In this document: one piece after another, positions 37,416 through 46,115 of the stretch
Numbering within the stretch: position 1 is the first letter of the stretch
How the letters are laid out: the number at the start of each line of letters is the position of its first letter
Assembly: GCA_023442465.1 (NCBI GenBank)
Contig: JAEZZQ010000034.1
Coordinates: forward strand, 62,001 to 126,000
Length of the DNA stretch: 64,000 nt
Direction: 5' to 3'
Origin: Bacillota bacterium
GTDB lineage: Bacteria; Bacillota; Clostridia; Lachnospirales; Lachnospiraceae
Position numbers and translations under genes: made by a program
Notes under the pieces: generated by a model
The model's input: only the letters and a program-made list of their open reading frames with translations
Database searches by the model: none
Told to the model about the DNA's origin: nothing

Positions 37416-38573
37416 ATGGAAAATAAGAGGATTTACTTGTCTTCTCCGACCATGCACGGAAAGGAGCAGGAATTCGTAAAAGAGGCATTCGATACCAACT
37501 GGGTAGCCCCCCTTGGTCCTAACGTAAACAGTTTTGAAAAAGAACTGGCGGAGTATGTGAATATACCCAATGCGGCGGCCCTAAGTTCCGGAACCGCAGC
37601 GATTCATCTTGCACTGCGTCTGCTCGGAGTGAAAAAGGGAGATATTGTATTTGTGCCTTCTCTTACCTTTTCAGCAACCTGTAATCCGGTTATTTATGAG
37701 AACGCTACGCCGGTATTCATCGATTCTGAGGAAGAAACATGGAATATGTCTCCGGAGGCGCTGAAAAAGGCTTACGAAAAATATCCTTCGCCCAAAGCGG
37801 TCATCATCGTTCATTTATATGGAACTCCGGCAAAGCTTCAAGAAATCATGGAGATTTGCGCAGAAAAGGGGACGGCGGTCATCGAGGATGCGGCGGAATC
37901 CCTAAGCAGCATATACAAAGGAAAACATACCGGAACCTTCGGCAGGTTCGGCATTTATTCCTTTAATGGCAACAAGATTATTACGACCTCGGGGGGCGGC
38001 ATGCTTGTGTCCGAAGAAGAAGCAATGATAGAGCGGGCGAGGTTCTTATCTACACAGGCCAGAGACCCTGCCAGACATTATCAACATTCTCAGATCGGAT
38101 ACAATTACCGCATGAGCAACGTGACTGCCGGAATCGGCAGAGGGCAGCTGTTGTCTCTGGAGGAGCACAAGGCGCTTAAAAAGGCGATTTATAAGCAGTA
38201 TCAAGAAGCTTTTTCGGATATACCGGAGCTTTCCATGAATCCGATGAATCCGGATGGGGATGCCAATAACTGGCTGTCTTGCATGACGATAAAAGAGGGC
38301 TGTGGAGTCACCCCCGACATGGTGATGGATGCGCTTGAGGCAGAGAATATCGAGTGCCGGCCTATTTGGAAGCCGATGCACCTGCAGCCGGTATTTCAGG
38401 AATACGATTTTATCTCCCTTTCGGAAGAAAAAGACGGTAAGGGAAGCGTATCGGAGGATATCTTCAATAGAGGCTTGTGCCTCCCCAGCGATATCAAGAA
38501 TACACAGGAAGATATGGACCGGATAATCGGTATTGTGAGAAAGGTTTTCGTTACTGTTCACACAGTAGCTTAA
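37416..38573 (+). CDS. UDP-4-keto-6-deoxy-GlcNAc transaminase (PglE type)
   Basis: A 385-residue DegT-fold PLP enzyme. RIYLSSPTMHGKEQEFV and NWVAPLGPNVNSFE begin the protein as in PglE; SSGTAAIHLALRLLG, VIEDAAESLSS (Asp) and YSFNGNKIITTSGGGML (Schiff-base Lys) follow. It should aminate the PglF-type product to a UDP-bacillosamine precursor. The last seven residues and stop are contributed by a MITE-like insertion: without it the protein would end ...RKVFGL with TAA at 38697. No PglD acetyltransferase is adjacent; an ATP-grasp gene follows instead. Confidence 0.88.
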   Translation: MENKRIYLSSPTMHGKEQEFVKEAFDTNWVAPLGPNVNSFEKELAEYVNIPNAAALSSGTAAIHLALRLLGVKKGDIVFVPSLTFSATCNPVIYENATPVFIDSEEETWNMSPEALKKAYEKYPSPKAVIIVHLYGTPAKLQEIMEICAEKGTAVIEDAAESLSSIYKGKHTGTFGRFGIYSFNGNKIITTSGGGMLVSEEEAMIERARFLSTQARDPARHYQHSQIGYNYRMSNVTAGIGRGQLLSLEEHKALKKAIYKQYQEAFSDIPELSMNPMNPDGDANNWLSCMTIKEGCGVTPDMVMDALEAENIECRPIWKPMHLQPVFQEYDFISLSEEKDGKGSVSEDIFNRGLCLPSDIKNTQEDMDRIIGIVRKVFVTVHTVA

Positions 38574-38690
38574 CACTTGCTGTTAAGCTATGTAAGAAAG
38601 TGATGCAAGGGATGATTTCCGCTTCGCGGAGCGAATTTTAATGCAGAAATCATACGTTACTGAGAACGGAGTGAACAGTAACAGGTTTTC
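38542..38690. mobile_element. MITE-like insertion with 8-bp target duplication
   Basis: AGGTTTTC at 38542-38549 and again at 38683-38690 flanks a 133-bp body (38550-38682) whose ends are perfect 12-bp inverted repeats, GTTACTGTTCAC and GTGAACAGTAAC. Inside lie the hairpins GCTTAACA/TGTTAAGC (38568-38588) and TCCGC/GCGGA. There is no transposase. Removing the body and one repeat restores an uninterrupted junction in which the PglE-type gene ends in TAAGGAGG, the stop merging with the ribosome site of the next gene. The ends resemble those at 26194-26332. Confidence 0.88.
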
Positions 38691-38697
38691 GGTTTAT

Positions 38698-38715
38698 AAG
38701 GAGGTAACGGCCATT
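38698..38715 (+). promoter_or_regulatory. Ribosome binding site deciding an ATT start
   Basis: AAGGAGG at 38698-38704 is the strongest ribosome site in the area. Eight bases later lies ATT (38713-38715); no ATG, GTG or TTG occurs in frame within a normal distance. The in-frame ATG at 38641 lies inside the MITE-like insertion and has no ribosome site. Confidence 0.6.
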
Positions 38716-39375
38716 ACGATATATGGTAGATATGTGAAAAGAATACTGGATTTCTTATTAGCGCTTATAGGAATTATTACCTTGTCTCCTTTATTTCTCG
38801 TGCTGGCTTTCCTCGTTAGGACGAAGCTCGGAAGCCCCATTTTTTTTAAGCAGGAGAGACCGGGGAAGAATGAGAAAATCTTTACTCTTTGCAAATTTCG
38901 GACGATGACGGACAAAAAGGATGAGAATGGGAATCTTCTGCCTGACAGCGAGAGGCTTACTAAGTTCGGCAAAATCCTTCGCGCCACCAGTCTGGACGAA
39001 CTTCCAGAGCTTCTGAATATATTAATGGGAGATATGAGCATCATAGGCCCCAGGCCTCTTCTTATTTCCTATCTTCCCTATTACACTGAGGAAGAGAAAC
39101 TGCGCCATACGGTACGTCCCGGACTTACAGGGCTGGCTCAGGTAAGCGGCCGGAATTTCATCGATTGGGACAGCCGTTTTAAAAAGGACGTGGAGTATGT
39201 GAGAAACCTTTCCTTTGGTATGGATATGAAGGTGTTATGGCTGACCGTGCGGACCGTGCTCGGACACAGTGATGTGGCGGAGGATACCAATGTGACGGAG
39301 GGCAACTTTGCCGAAATCAGAAAGAAAAGACTGGAAGAGACCGGAAGTCTTGAAAGGATTGATAATAACCTATGA
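38713..39375 (+). CDS. Initiating phosphoglycosyl transferase (PglC-like)
   Basis: About 220 residues. One N-terminal membrane segment (ILDFLLALIGIITLSPLFLV, re-entrant in PglC), then PIFFKQERPGKNEKIF, LCKFRTMTD, LRATSLDELPELLNI with the catalytic D-E pair, MGDMSIIGPRPLL and RPGLTGLAQVSGRN. It transfers a phospho-sugar from a UDP-sugar, here probably a bacillosamine-like one, to undecaprenyl phosphate and so starts the glycan. The likely start is ATT at 38713; reading from ATG 38641 would include 24 residues encoded by the insertion and flank. It overlaps the next gene by ATGA. Confidence 0.9.
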   Translation: MTIYGRYVKRILDFLLALIGIITLSPLFLVLAFLVRTKLGSPIFFKQERPGKNEKIFTLCKFRTMTDKKDENGNLLPDSERLTKFGKILRATSLDELPELLNILMGDMSIIGPRPLLISYLPYYTEEEKLRHTVRPGLTGLAQVSGRNFIDWDSRFKKDVEYVRNLSFGMDMKVLWLTVRTVLGHSDVAEDTNVTEGNFAEIRKKRLEETGSLERIDNNL

Positions 39376-40355
39376 ATATATTGATTTTAAGTGCGGGAAC
39401 AAGAAATAAGGTGGTACAATATTTTAAGAGGGAGCTGGCGGAAAAGGGCAGAGTCATAGCGACGGACTGTTCCAGTCTGGCGCCTGCAATCTATGAAGCG
39501 GATAAATTTTATCTCGTTCCACGTATTGACGCTCCTGACTATCTAGATACCGTGCTGGACATATGCAGGAAAGAAAACATAGATGGAGTTTTTTCCTTAA
39601 TCGACCCTGAGCTTAGCCTGCTTGCCAAGGAACGGGAGAGATTTCGTGAAGCAGGAACGACCCCTATCATCTCACCTTATGAGCTTGTGGAAACCTGCTT
39701 TGATAAATATAAAATGTATGAGCTGCTTACACAGATGAAGATTCCAACGGGAAGATGCTTTGTCGATAAGGAGGCTTTCTACTTTGCCGAAGAAAAAGGA
39801 GAACTTTCTTACCCGGTATTCGTAAAGCCGGTAAAGGGAAGCGCCAGCCTGCACATCAACAAGGTGTACGGGAAAGAGGAGCTGGAGGTCCTTTTCGGAC
39901 TGCATGATGACCTTATGATTCAGGAGTTCATGGACGGGACGGAGTATGGAGCAGATGTGTATGTCGATATGCTGAGCGGGAAGTGTACCTCAATTTTTGT
40001 AAAAGAAAAGATAAAAATGCGTGCCGGAGAGACGGATAAGGCCATATCTTATAAGGATGAGAGTCTTTTTTCCGCGATAGAAAAATTTGTGGAAAAATGC
40101 GGGTTCTGTGGTATGATAGATATGGACATTTTTAAGATTGGAGACATTTATTACATTTCCGAAGTGAATCCTCGATTTGGCGGAGGCTATCCCCACGCCC
40201 ATGAGTGCGGCGTGAATATTCCTAAACAGGTAATTCGTAACTTAATGGGAGAAAGCAATCCCCATGCTGTGGGCAACTATAAAGCAGGGATATGTATGAT
40301 GAAATATAATGAAGTCATGATCAAAGACATGAGCGATACGGAGATGAGAGAGTAG
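39372..40355 (+). CDS. ATP-grasp ligase linked to the bacillosamine-type genes
   Basis: A 327-residue ATP-grasp protein of the carbamoyl-phosphate-synthase-like/PylC-like group. MNILILSAGTRNKVVQYF begins the N-terminal domain; YPVFVKPVKGSASLHI holds the ATP lysine; GMIDMDIFKIGDIYYISEVNPRFGGGYP has the metal-binding Glu and Asn. ATGA overlap with the PglC-like gene implies tight coupling. In Pgl systems this position is often filled by the PglD acetyltransferase; here I infer that the enzyme joins an acyl or aminoacyl group to the 4-amine. The reaction is not proven. Confidence 0.8.
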   Translation: MNILILSAGTRNKVVQYFKRELAEKGRVIATDCSSLAPAIYEADKFYLVPRIDAPDYLDTVLDICRKENIDGVFSLIDPELSLLAKERERFREAGTTPIISPYELVETCFDKYKMYELLTQMKIPTGRCFVDKEAFYFAEEKGELSYPVFVKPVKGSASLHINKVYGKEELEVLFGLHDDLMIQEFMDGTEYGADVYVDMLSGKCTSIFVKEKIKMRAGETDKAISYKDESLFSAIEKFVEKCGFCGMIDMDIFKIGDIYYISEVNPRFGGGYPHAHECGVNIPKQVIRNLMGESNPHAVGNYKAGICMMKYNEVMIKDMSDTEMRE

Positions 40356-41444
40356 ATGGGTATAATATTGATTTTAACCAATTCCTCGGGCGGACTATAT
40401 GATTTCCGCAATGAGCTGCTCCTTCGGCTGTTAGAAAACCATCGGGTGATCATCAGCCTTCCGGATCAGACTAAGACTGCCGAACTGATGGAAGAGGGGT
40501 GTGAGATTATCGAAACACCTATCAACAGAAGGGGCATGGATCCGAGGGAGGACATGAAGCTTTTCATGACATATCAAAGGCTGATAAAACAGATAAGGCC
40601 TGATATGGTAATTACTTATACTATAAAGCCGAATATATACGGAGGCTTTGCCAGCAGGCTCTTGAAGGTGCCCTATATCACTACGATAACGGGGCTGGGC
40701 GGTGCTTTTGACAGGGAAGGACTGTTCCTTAAGATGATCGTTCATATGTACCGGGCAGGTCTTAAAAAGACGGAGTGCATCTTTTTCCAGAATACTGAGA
40801 ATAGAGATATTTTTTCCAGCTATCGCATCGCAGGGAAAAAGGAACGGATGGTAAGCGGCTCCGGAGTGAATCTGAAAAGACACTTCTTCGAGCCATATCC
40901 CGCAGGCGTAAGGACTACCTTTCTTTTTGTCGGAAGGGTAATGAAGGAACGCGGCATCTTAGAATATTTGGAGGCGGCAGTCAGGCTGCATAGAGAGGAT
41001 ATCGAATTTGCCGTATTGGGCTATTGTGATGAAGATTATCAGGAAATGCTGGATGAATATACGGAAAAAGGAATTATCAGTCAGTGGGGCTTCCATACGG
41101 AGGTGCATTCTTATATAGCAAAGGCTGATGCCATTGTAGTGGCATCGTTTCACGAAGGTATGTCGAATGCGCTTATAGAGGCAGCAGCTACGGGACGTCC
41201 GGTAATTGCTTCCAATATCAGCGGATGCAGAGAGGCCTTTGAGGAGGAAGTGACGGGATTTGGTTTCACTCCGGGCAATGCGGATGATTTGATTCGGGCA
41301 ATGGAGAAGTTTCTCGCATTATCCAAGGAAGAGCGGGCACATATGGGAAAAGCGGCAAGGGGGAAGATGGAATGTGAATTCGACAGAGATTCTGTCATCG
41401 ATTCTTATATAAGCGAAATCAACACGATATTATATAACTCATAA
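40356..41444 (+). CDS. GT4 glycosyltransferase (PglA-like)
   Basis: A 362-residue GT-B enzyme. IILILTNSSGGLYDFRNELL and ITTITGLGGAF resemble PglA and related enzymes that add the second sugar, often GalNAc, to a lipid-linked bacillosamine. HEGMSNALIEAAATGRPVIA is the E-x7-E donor site. The ATG follows the previous stop directly (TAGATG), and the stop overlaps an ATG of the dehydrogenase reading frame. The gene order PglF-E-C-ligase-PglA supports this role. Confidence 0.87.
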   Translation: MGIILILTNSSGGLYDFRNELLLRLLENHRVIISLPDQTKTAELMEEGCEIIETPINRRGMDPREDMKLFMTYQRLIKQIRPDMVITYTIKPNIYGGFASRLLKVPYITTITGLGGAFDREGLFLKMIVHMYRAGLKKTECIFFQNTENRDIFSSYRIAGKKERMVSGSGVNLKRHFFEPYPAGVRTTFLFVGRVMKERGILEYLEAAVRLHREDIEFAVLGYCDEDYQEMLDEYTEKGIISQWGFHTEVHSYIAKADAIVVASFHEGMSNALIEAAATGRPVIASNISGCREAFEEEVTGFGFTPGNADDLIRAMEKFLALSKEERAHMGKAARGKMECEFDRDSVIDSYISEINTILYNS

Positions 41445-41458
41445 TGGAGGATAAGAAG

Positions 41459-42775
41459 ATGGATTTATACGAGAAGCTTGTAAGTGGAGAGGAAAAGCTT
41501 TCATTGGTCGGCCTCGGATATGTAGGCATGCCGATTGCGGTAGCTTTTGCAAGAAAGATAAAAGTGGTGGGATTTGACTTAAATAAAGAGAAGATAGAGT
41601 TATATAAGTCGGGAGTGGATCCCACGAACGAAGTGGGCTCGGAGGTAATCAAAAATACATCCGTAGAATTTACCGCAGATGCGGACAAGCTGAAGGAAGC
41701 CAAATTCCATATTGTAGCAGTTCCCACTCCGGTAAACGACGACCATACCCCTGACCTTTCCCCTGTGGAGGGTGCAAGCCGTCTGCTCGGACAGAACTTG
41801 ACAAAAGGCTCTATCGTTGTATTTGAATCCACGGTATATCCCGGAGTTACCGAGGAGATATGCGTTCCCATCCTGGAAAAGGAATCGGGTCTAAAATGCG
41901 GCGTAGATTTTAAAATAGGATATTCTCCGGAAAGAATCAATCCGGGCGATAAGGTACACAGATTGGAAACCATCGTTAAAATCGTATCCGGCATGGACGA
42001 GGAGACGTTGGACACCATTGCAAAGGTGTACGAGCTGGTGGTAGAGGCTGGTGTATATCGGGCGGAATCCATCAAGGTAGCAGAAGCGGCAAAAGTAATC
42101 GAAAATAGCCAGCGAGATATCAATATCGCATTTATGAACGAGCTGTCCATCATATTCCATAGGATGGGTATCGATACGAAGGCTGTCTTAGAGGCAGCGG
42201 GCACAAAGTGGAATTTCCTCAAGTTTTTCCCGGGGCTCGTAGGAGGACACTGTATCGGTGTGGATCCTTATTATCTGACCTATAAGGCAGAACAGCTGGG
42301 ATATCATTCACAAATCATTCTTTCAGGCCGCCGCATTAATGACGACATGGGAAGATATGTGGCGGAAAGCCTCGTAAAAAATCTGATAAAAACTAATGTT
42401 CCGGTAAAAGGCGCGAGGGTGGCAATTTTAGGCTTTACCTTTAAAGAAAATTGTCCCGATACGAGAAACACCAAAGTTATCGATATTTATAAAGAGTTAG
42501 AGGAATATGGAATCACCCCCATCGTGGTAGACCCGGCGGCGGATTCGGGGGAAGCGAAGAGGCTGTATGGAATCGATTTCCATGTTATGGAGGAAATCCG
42601 GAATATGGATGCGGTCATCATAGCAGTAGCCCATTCCCAGTTCCTCGAGCTGTCTAAGGAGAAAATTGCAGGTTTCTTCCGTGAGGACCATGAGCAAAAG
42701 GTATTGATGGACCTCAAGAGCTTATTCGATAAGCGAGATTATTCGGACGGCGAATTTCTATATTGGAGACTGTAA
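41459..42775 (+). CDS. UDP-N-acetylhexosamine 6-dehydrogenase (WbpO/TviB type)
   Basis: A 438-residue nucleotide-sugar dehydrogenase. LVGLGYVGMPIAVAF (17-30) binds NAD; ESTVYPGVTEE and SPERINPGDK follow; the catalytic cysteine is in GGHCIGVDPYYL (C265). The C-terminal UDP-binding domain begins near residue 320 (VAILGFTFKENCPDTRN). With the epimerase at 44173 it should convert UDP-GlcNAc/GalNAc to UDP-GalNAcA or UDP-GlcNAcA. ATG 41459 has GGAGG eight bases upstream; ATG 41444 is inside the previous stop. Its product is a plausible target of the asparagine-synthase-like amidotransferases at 52236 and 56544. Confidence 0.92.
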   Translation: MDLYEKLVSGEEKLSLVGLGYVGMPIAVAFARKIKVVGFDLNKEKIELYKSGVDPTNEVGSEVIKNTSVEFTADADKLKEAKFHIVAVPTPVNDDHTPDLSPVEGASRLLGQNLTKGSIVVFESTVYPGVTEEICVPILEKESGLKCGVDFKIGYSPERINPGDKVHRLETIVKIVSGMDEETLDTIAKVYELVVEAGVYRAESIKVAEAAKVIENSQRDINIAFMNELSIIFHRMGIDTKAVLEAAGTKWNFLKFFPGLVGGHCIGVDPYYLTYKAEQLGYHSQIILSGRRINDDMGRYVAESLVKNLIKTNVPVKGARVAILGFTFKENCPDTRNTKVIDIYKELEEYGITPIVVDPAADSGEAKRLYGIDFHVMEEIRNMDAVIIAVAHSQFLELSKEKIAGFFREDHEQKVLMDLKSLFDKRDYSDGEFLYWRL

Positions 42776-44160
42776 TGACAAAAAAGATAAAATCCGGAGG
42801 ATTTCTTATAGCGCTTGCCGCATTGTTCCTCGGAATGTTTGTCGTATTCGGACCGGGCGTATACAATGATTCCAATCAGTATATTGAGATGCACATTCAC
42901 AGGGAGCCGCTGTATCCCCTTTTTCTCTTATGCCTTCGGGTGCTGTTTGGAGAAGCGTGGCTTACAGCGATGGGGATTATCCAAAATCTGTTGGCGGCGC
43001 TCAGCATATGGCTGTTTGCAGAATATATGTCGAAGAAATTTTCTTTGTGTTTTTGGGAAGAAATAGTAGTTGTTTTCCTGGGGATAATGCCCCATATGGT
43101 TACGAAATATTTCTCCGCCCTGCACTTATTCATTACGAACTCTGTAATGAGTGAAGCGCTTTGTATTCCTCTTTTTACCTTGTTTATTCTGGAATGCTTC
43201 AAAATATTAACGGCCGGGGAAGAAACGGCAGACGAAACACAATCTGCATGGCTTGCTCTGGCACTGGCATTCCTGCTGGCACTTACAAGAAGCCAAATGA
43301 TGCTGACGCTTCTGCTTTGGGGGCTTGTGGTCTGTGCGAAGCTTTTTGTAGTCAGAGTGAAAAATAGATTCCTCACGCTGCGTCTCGTGGGAGCAGTGCT
43401 TCTCATAGTAGCTCTGGCCTTTTTCGGAAGATCGATGGCGGTAAAGAGTTACAACTTAGTTTTTAACGGCCATTTTATCAATAATACTTATGGAACGGTG
43501 AATACCCTGACCAATATACTCTATGCTGCAGACAGAGAGGACGGGGAAAACATAAAGGATGAAGAGGCACGTGCGTTCTTTTATCAAATGTACGACCTTA
43601 CCGAGGCGCGTCAGGCAAATTATAAATATGCAGGAGATTCGTGGCGGGAAAAGGTGGAGTATATAGAGCAGTGGCATGACACTATAAAGTATGAAATGAT
43701 AGAGGATGTTTTTTATCAGACATACGATAAAACGGTGACAAGTGACTATATTACACAGAACCTGATGGCAGATGAGACGGCAGGGAAGATCATCGCAGGC
43801 GTGCTGCCGAAATGCTTCGGTCAGTGGTTTGCCGATTATCTGTTGATTGCCGGTTATGGGCTAATTCGGAGTATTGCGGTAGTACATCCGGTTATTAACT
43901 GGATAGCGGTTTTTCTCTATCTGTCGGCAATTGTCATGGCCATATGGCGGATACGAAGATCCCTTCGCGAGAAGGGAAGGATAAGCGGCAGCGCATGGCT
44001 GATGGTACTGGCCCTTCTTGCAATAGCGGCTAATGTATTTGCGGTATCGCTTACGATCATGGCATTGTCGCGGTATATGATCTATAGCTTTTCCTTATTT
44101 TATACGGCATACTTCATATTGCTGGTGGAATGGTTAAGAACTGCAGCTAAGAGAATATAA
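42775..44160 (+). CDS. Polytopic membrane protein, GT-C-like
   Basis: A 461-residue membrane protein with about ten helices. The first outer loop reads GPGVYNDSNQYIEMHIHREPLYPLFL: an acidic residue followed by H-x-H-R-E-P-x-Y-P, the layout of GT-C transferases. The ATG at 42775 overlaps the preceding TAA and has GGAG seven bases upstream. It lies between the two UDP-GalNAcA genes, so it may transfer a lipid-linked sugar to that glycan. No named family recognised. Confidence 0.66.
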   Translation: MTKKIKSGGFLIALAALFLGMFVVFGPGVYNDSNQYIEMHIHREPLYPLFLLCLRVLFGEAWLTAMGIIQNLLAALSIWLFAEYMSKKFSLCFWEEIVVVFLGIMPHMVTKYFSALHLFITNSVMSEALCIPLFTLFILECFKILTAGEETADETQSAWLALALAFLLALTRSQMMLTLLLWGLVVCAKLFVVRVKNRFLTLRLVGAVLLIVALAFFGRSMAVKSYNLVFNGHFINNTYGTVNTLTNILYAADREDGENIKDEEARAFFYQMYDLTEARQANYKYAGDSWREKVEYIEQWHDTIKYEMIEDVFYQTYDKTVTSDYITQNLMADETAGKIIAGVLPKCFGQWFADYLLIAGYGLIRSIAVVHPVINWIAVFLYLSAIVMAIWRIRRSLREKGRISGSAWLMVLALLAIAANVFAVSLTIMALSRYMIYSFSLFYTAYFILLVEWLRTAAKRI

Positions 44161-44172
44161 AGGAGTGAAAAG

Positions 44173-45153
44173 ATGGGATACAAAGAATTGGAATTCGATA
44201 AAGACAGTGTTTTTCTCGTAACAGGAGGAGCCGGCTTCATCGGCTCGAACATTTGCGAAGCGCTGATAGGAATGGGATATACGGTAAGGTGTCTGGACAA
44301 TTTGTCCACCGGCAAATATGAGAATATAGAACCATTTACGGCAAATAAAAAATTCACCTTTATAAAGGGTGACATCAGAGAACTGGATACTTGTCTGGAA
44401 GCTGCTAAAGGCGTGGATTACTGCATGAATCAGGCGGCTTGGGGAAGTGTGCCCAGAAGCATCGAGATGCCGCTTTTGTATGAAGAGATAAATATTCGAG
44501 GTACATTGAATATGATGGAAGCCTGCAGGCAAAACGGGGTGAAGAAATTCGTCTATGCTTCCAGCTCCTCTGTGTATGGGGACCATCCCCAGCTTCCGAA
44601 GAAGGAAGGGGCTGAAGGCAAGGTACTATCCCCTTATGCCTTGACGAAAAAGGTGGATGAGGAATACGGAAGGCTGTACAAGGAGCTGTACGGTCTGGAT
44701 ACTTACGGCCTGCGCTATTTCAACGTATTCGGAAGAAGGCAGGATCCGGATGGCGCATATGCTGCGGTGATTCCTAAATTCATCCGTATGCTGTTAAACG
44801 GGGAAGTGCCTACTATCAACGGAGACGGAAAGCAATCCCGCGATTTCACTTATATCGACAATGTTATCGAGGCTAATTTAAGGGCCTGTCTCGCTCCCGG
44901 CGAAGCTGGAGGAAATGCCTTTAATATCGGTGCCGGCGGAAGAGAATATTTAATTGACGTATATTATAATCTATGCAAGGCACTGGGAAAAGAAGTGGAA
45001 CCGAATTTCGGACCGGACAGGCTTGGAGACATTCGGGACTCCAATGCGGATATATCAAAGGCGAGAGAGCTTTTAGGCTATGACCCGGAGTACAACTTCG
45101 CGAAAGGAATCAGCTTGGCAATTGACTGGTATAAAGAGAATTTGCTGCTATGA
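44173..45153 (+). CDS. UDP-GlcNAc/GalNAc 4-epimerase (WbpP/TviC type)
   Basis: A 326-residue extended SDR. FLVTGGAGFIGSNICEAL binds NAD; NQAAWGSVPRSIEMP and ASSSSVYGDHPQLPKKE are hallmarks of WbpP/TviC enzymes working on N-acetylated or uronic substrates; the catalytic tyrosine is in SPYALTKKVDEEYG (YxxxK). GLRYFNVFGRRQDPDGAYAAVIPKF is the substrate loop. AGGAGTGAAAAG precedes the ATG. With the dehydrogenase at 41459 it gives UDP-GalNAcA. Confidence 0.92.
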   Translation: MGYKELEFDKDSVFLVTGGAGFIGSNICEALIGMGYTVRCLDNLSTGKYENIEPFTANKKFTFIKGDIRELDTCLEAAKGVDYCMNQAAWGSVPRSIEMPLLYEEINIRGTLNMMEACRQNGVKKFVYASSSSVYGDHPQLPKKEGAEGKVLSPYALTKKVDEEYGRLYKELYGLDTYGLRYFNVFGRRQDPDGAYAAVIPKFIRMLLNGEVPTINGDGKQSRDFTYIDNVIEANLRACLAPGEAGGNAFNIGAGGREYLIDVYYNLCKALGKEVEPNFGPDRLGDIRDSNADISKARELLGYDPEYNFAKGISLAIDWYKENLLL

Positions 45154-45194
45154 AGCCGTTTGGCTGAATAGTACAAGATAATAGGGAGCTGGGT

Positions 45195-46115
45195 ATGAAA
45201 TATAAGGTTGTGGTATTCGGCGTAAAAGATACGTCGGAAAACATTGTTGAATTCATTCATCATAATATTTGTCCGGTGGATTTGGTCATCACCATTCATA
45301 AGGATGTGTTGGGTAAGAATCAGGTTTCCGGTTTTAAGGGACTGTCCGTACTGACGGAAAAATATCAAATACCGGTATTCGAGGCGGAAAGTTATTTCCT
45401 CACAGATGAAAAAACCCGCGGCTTCATGGCCGGGAATGAGTTCGAAATAGCGATATCCATGGGATGGCAGCGCCTGATTCCGGCTTACGTGCTGGAAAAG
45501 TTCGAATATGGCGTATACGGATTTCATGGTAATTGCGGGTACCTGCCCTTCGGGCGCGGACGGTCTCCGCTAAACTGGTCCATAATCAACGGGGATACAA
45601 GATTTAATTTAAATCTTTTCCGTTACGATGAGAATGCGGACAGCCCTAACGTATTTGCTACGGAGATGTTTTCCATAACACCCCACGATGATATACGCTC
45701 GGCTCAGTATAAAAATATGATTTGCTCCAAGAGCCTGATAAGGAAACTGTTAAAGGCTTATTCAGAGAAGAATATCGTGATAAGAACGGAGTCCAAGGAC
45801 TTTGATTCATGGTATAATAAACGTACGGCAGCGGATGGCAAAATCGATTTTCATGACCGCACAAGAAATATTTACAACCTGATTCGCGGGGTAGCGGCTC
45901 CTTTTCCGGGGGCATTCGCTATGTGCAGGGAGCAGAAGGTTACGATATGGGAGGCTCATCCCTTCGACGAGATTATAGATTTTTCCTCCTATGCGCCGGG
46001 AGAAGTGGTGGACGTTTTCGACGGAAAGCCGGTGGTGCGCACGGTGGACGGGTCACTTCTGATTGAACGGTATGAGTGCGAAAAAGAGCTTATGACGGGA
46101 GATGTGCTTGAGTAA
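45195..46115 (+). CDS. Sugar N-formyltransferase-like protein
   Basis: A 306-residue member of the formyl_trans_N fold used on 4-amino-sugars. GFHGNCGYLPFGRGRSPLNW and later NADSPNV hold the histidine and aspartate of the catalytic N-H-D set; the usual asparagine two residues before the histidine is glycine here, with an asparagine two residues after it. FDSWYNKRTAADGKIDF and RTRNIYNLIRGVAAPFPGAF are typical of the later domain. It may formylate the Fuc4N- or bacillosamine-type amine made in this locus. The ATG follows AGGGAGCTGGGT. Confidence 0.8.
   Translation: MKYKVVVFGVKDTSENIVEFIHHNICPVDLVITIHKDVLGKNQVSGFKGLSVLTEKYQIPVFEAESYFLTDEKTRGFMAGNEFEIAISMGWQRLIPAYVLEKFEYGVYGFHGNCGYLPFGRGRSPLNWSIINGDTRFNLNLFRYDENADSPNVFATEMFSITPHDDIRSAQYKNMICSKSLIRKLLKAYSEKNIVIRTESKDFDSWYNKRTAADGKIDFHDRTRNIYNLIRGVAAPFPGAFAMCREQKVTIWEAHPFDEIIDFSSYAPGEVVDVFDGKPVVRTVDGSLLIERYECEKELMTGDVLE

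Noticed and set aside
38641..38712. ATG start of the PglC-like gene
   Set aside because: The ATG is inside the inserted element and lacks a ribosome site; the pre-insertion sequence could not have used it.
41419..42222. 267-codon open frame on the - strand
   Set aside because: It lies entirely opposite the UDP-sugar dehydrogenase gene, has no ribosome site and a low-complexity Ser/Thr/Pro composition typical of an antisense shadow.
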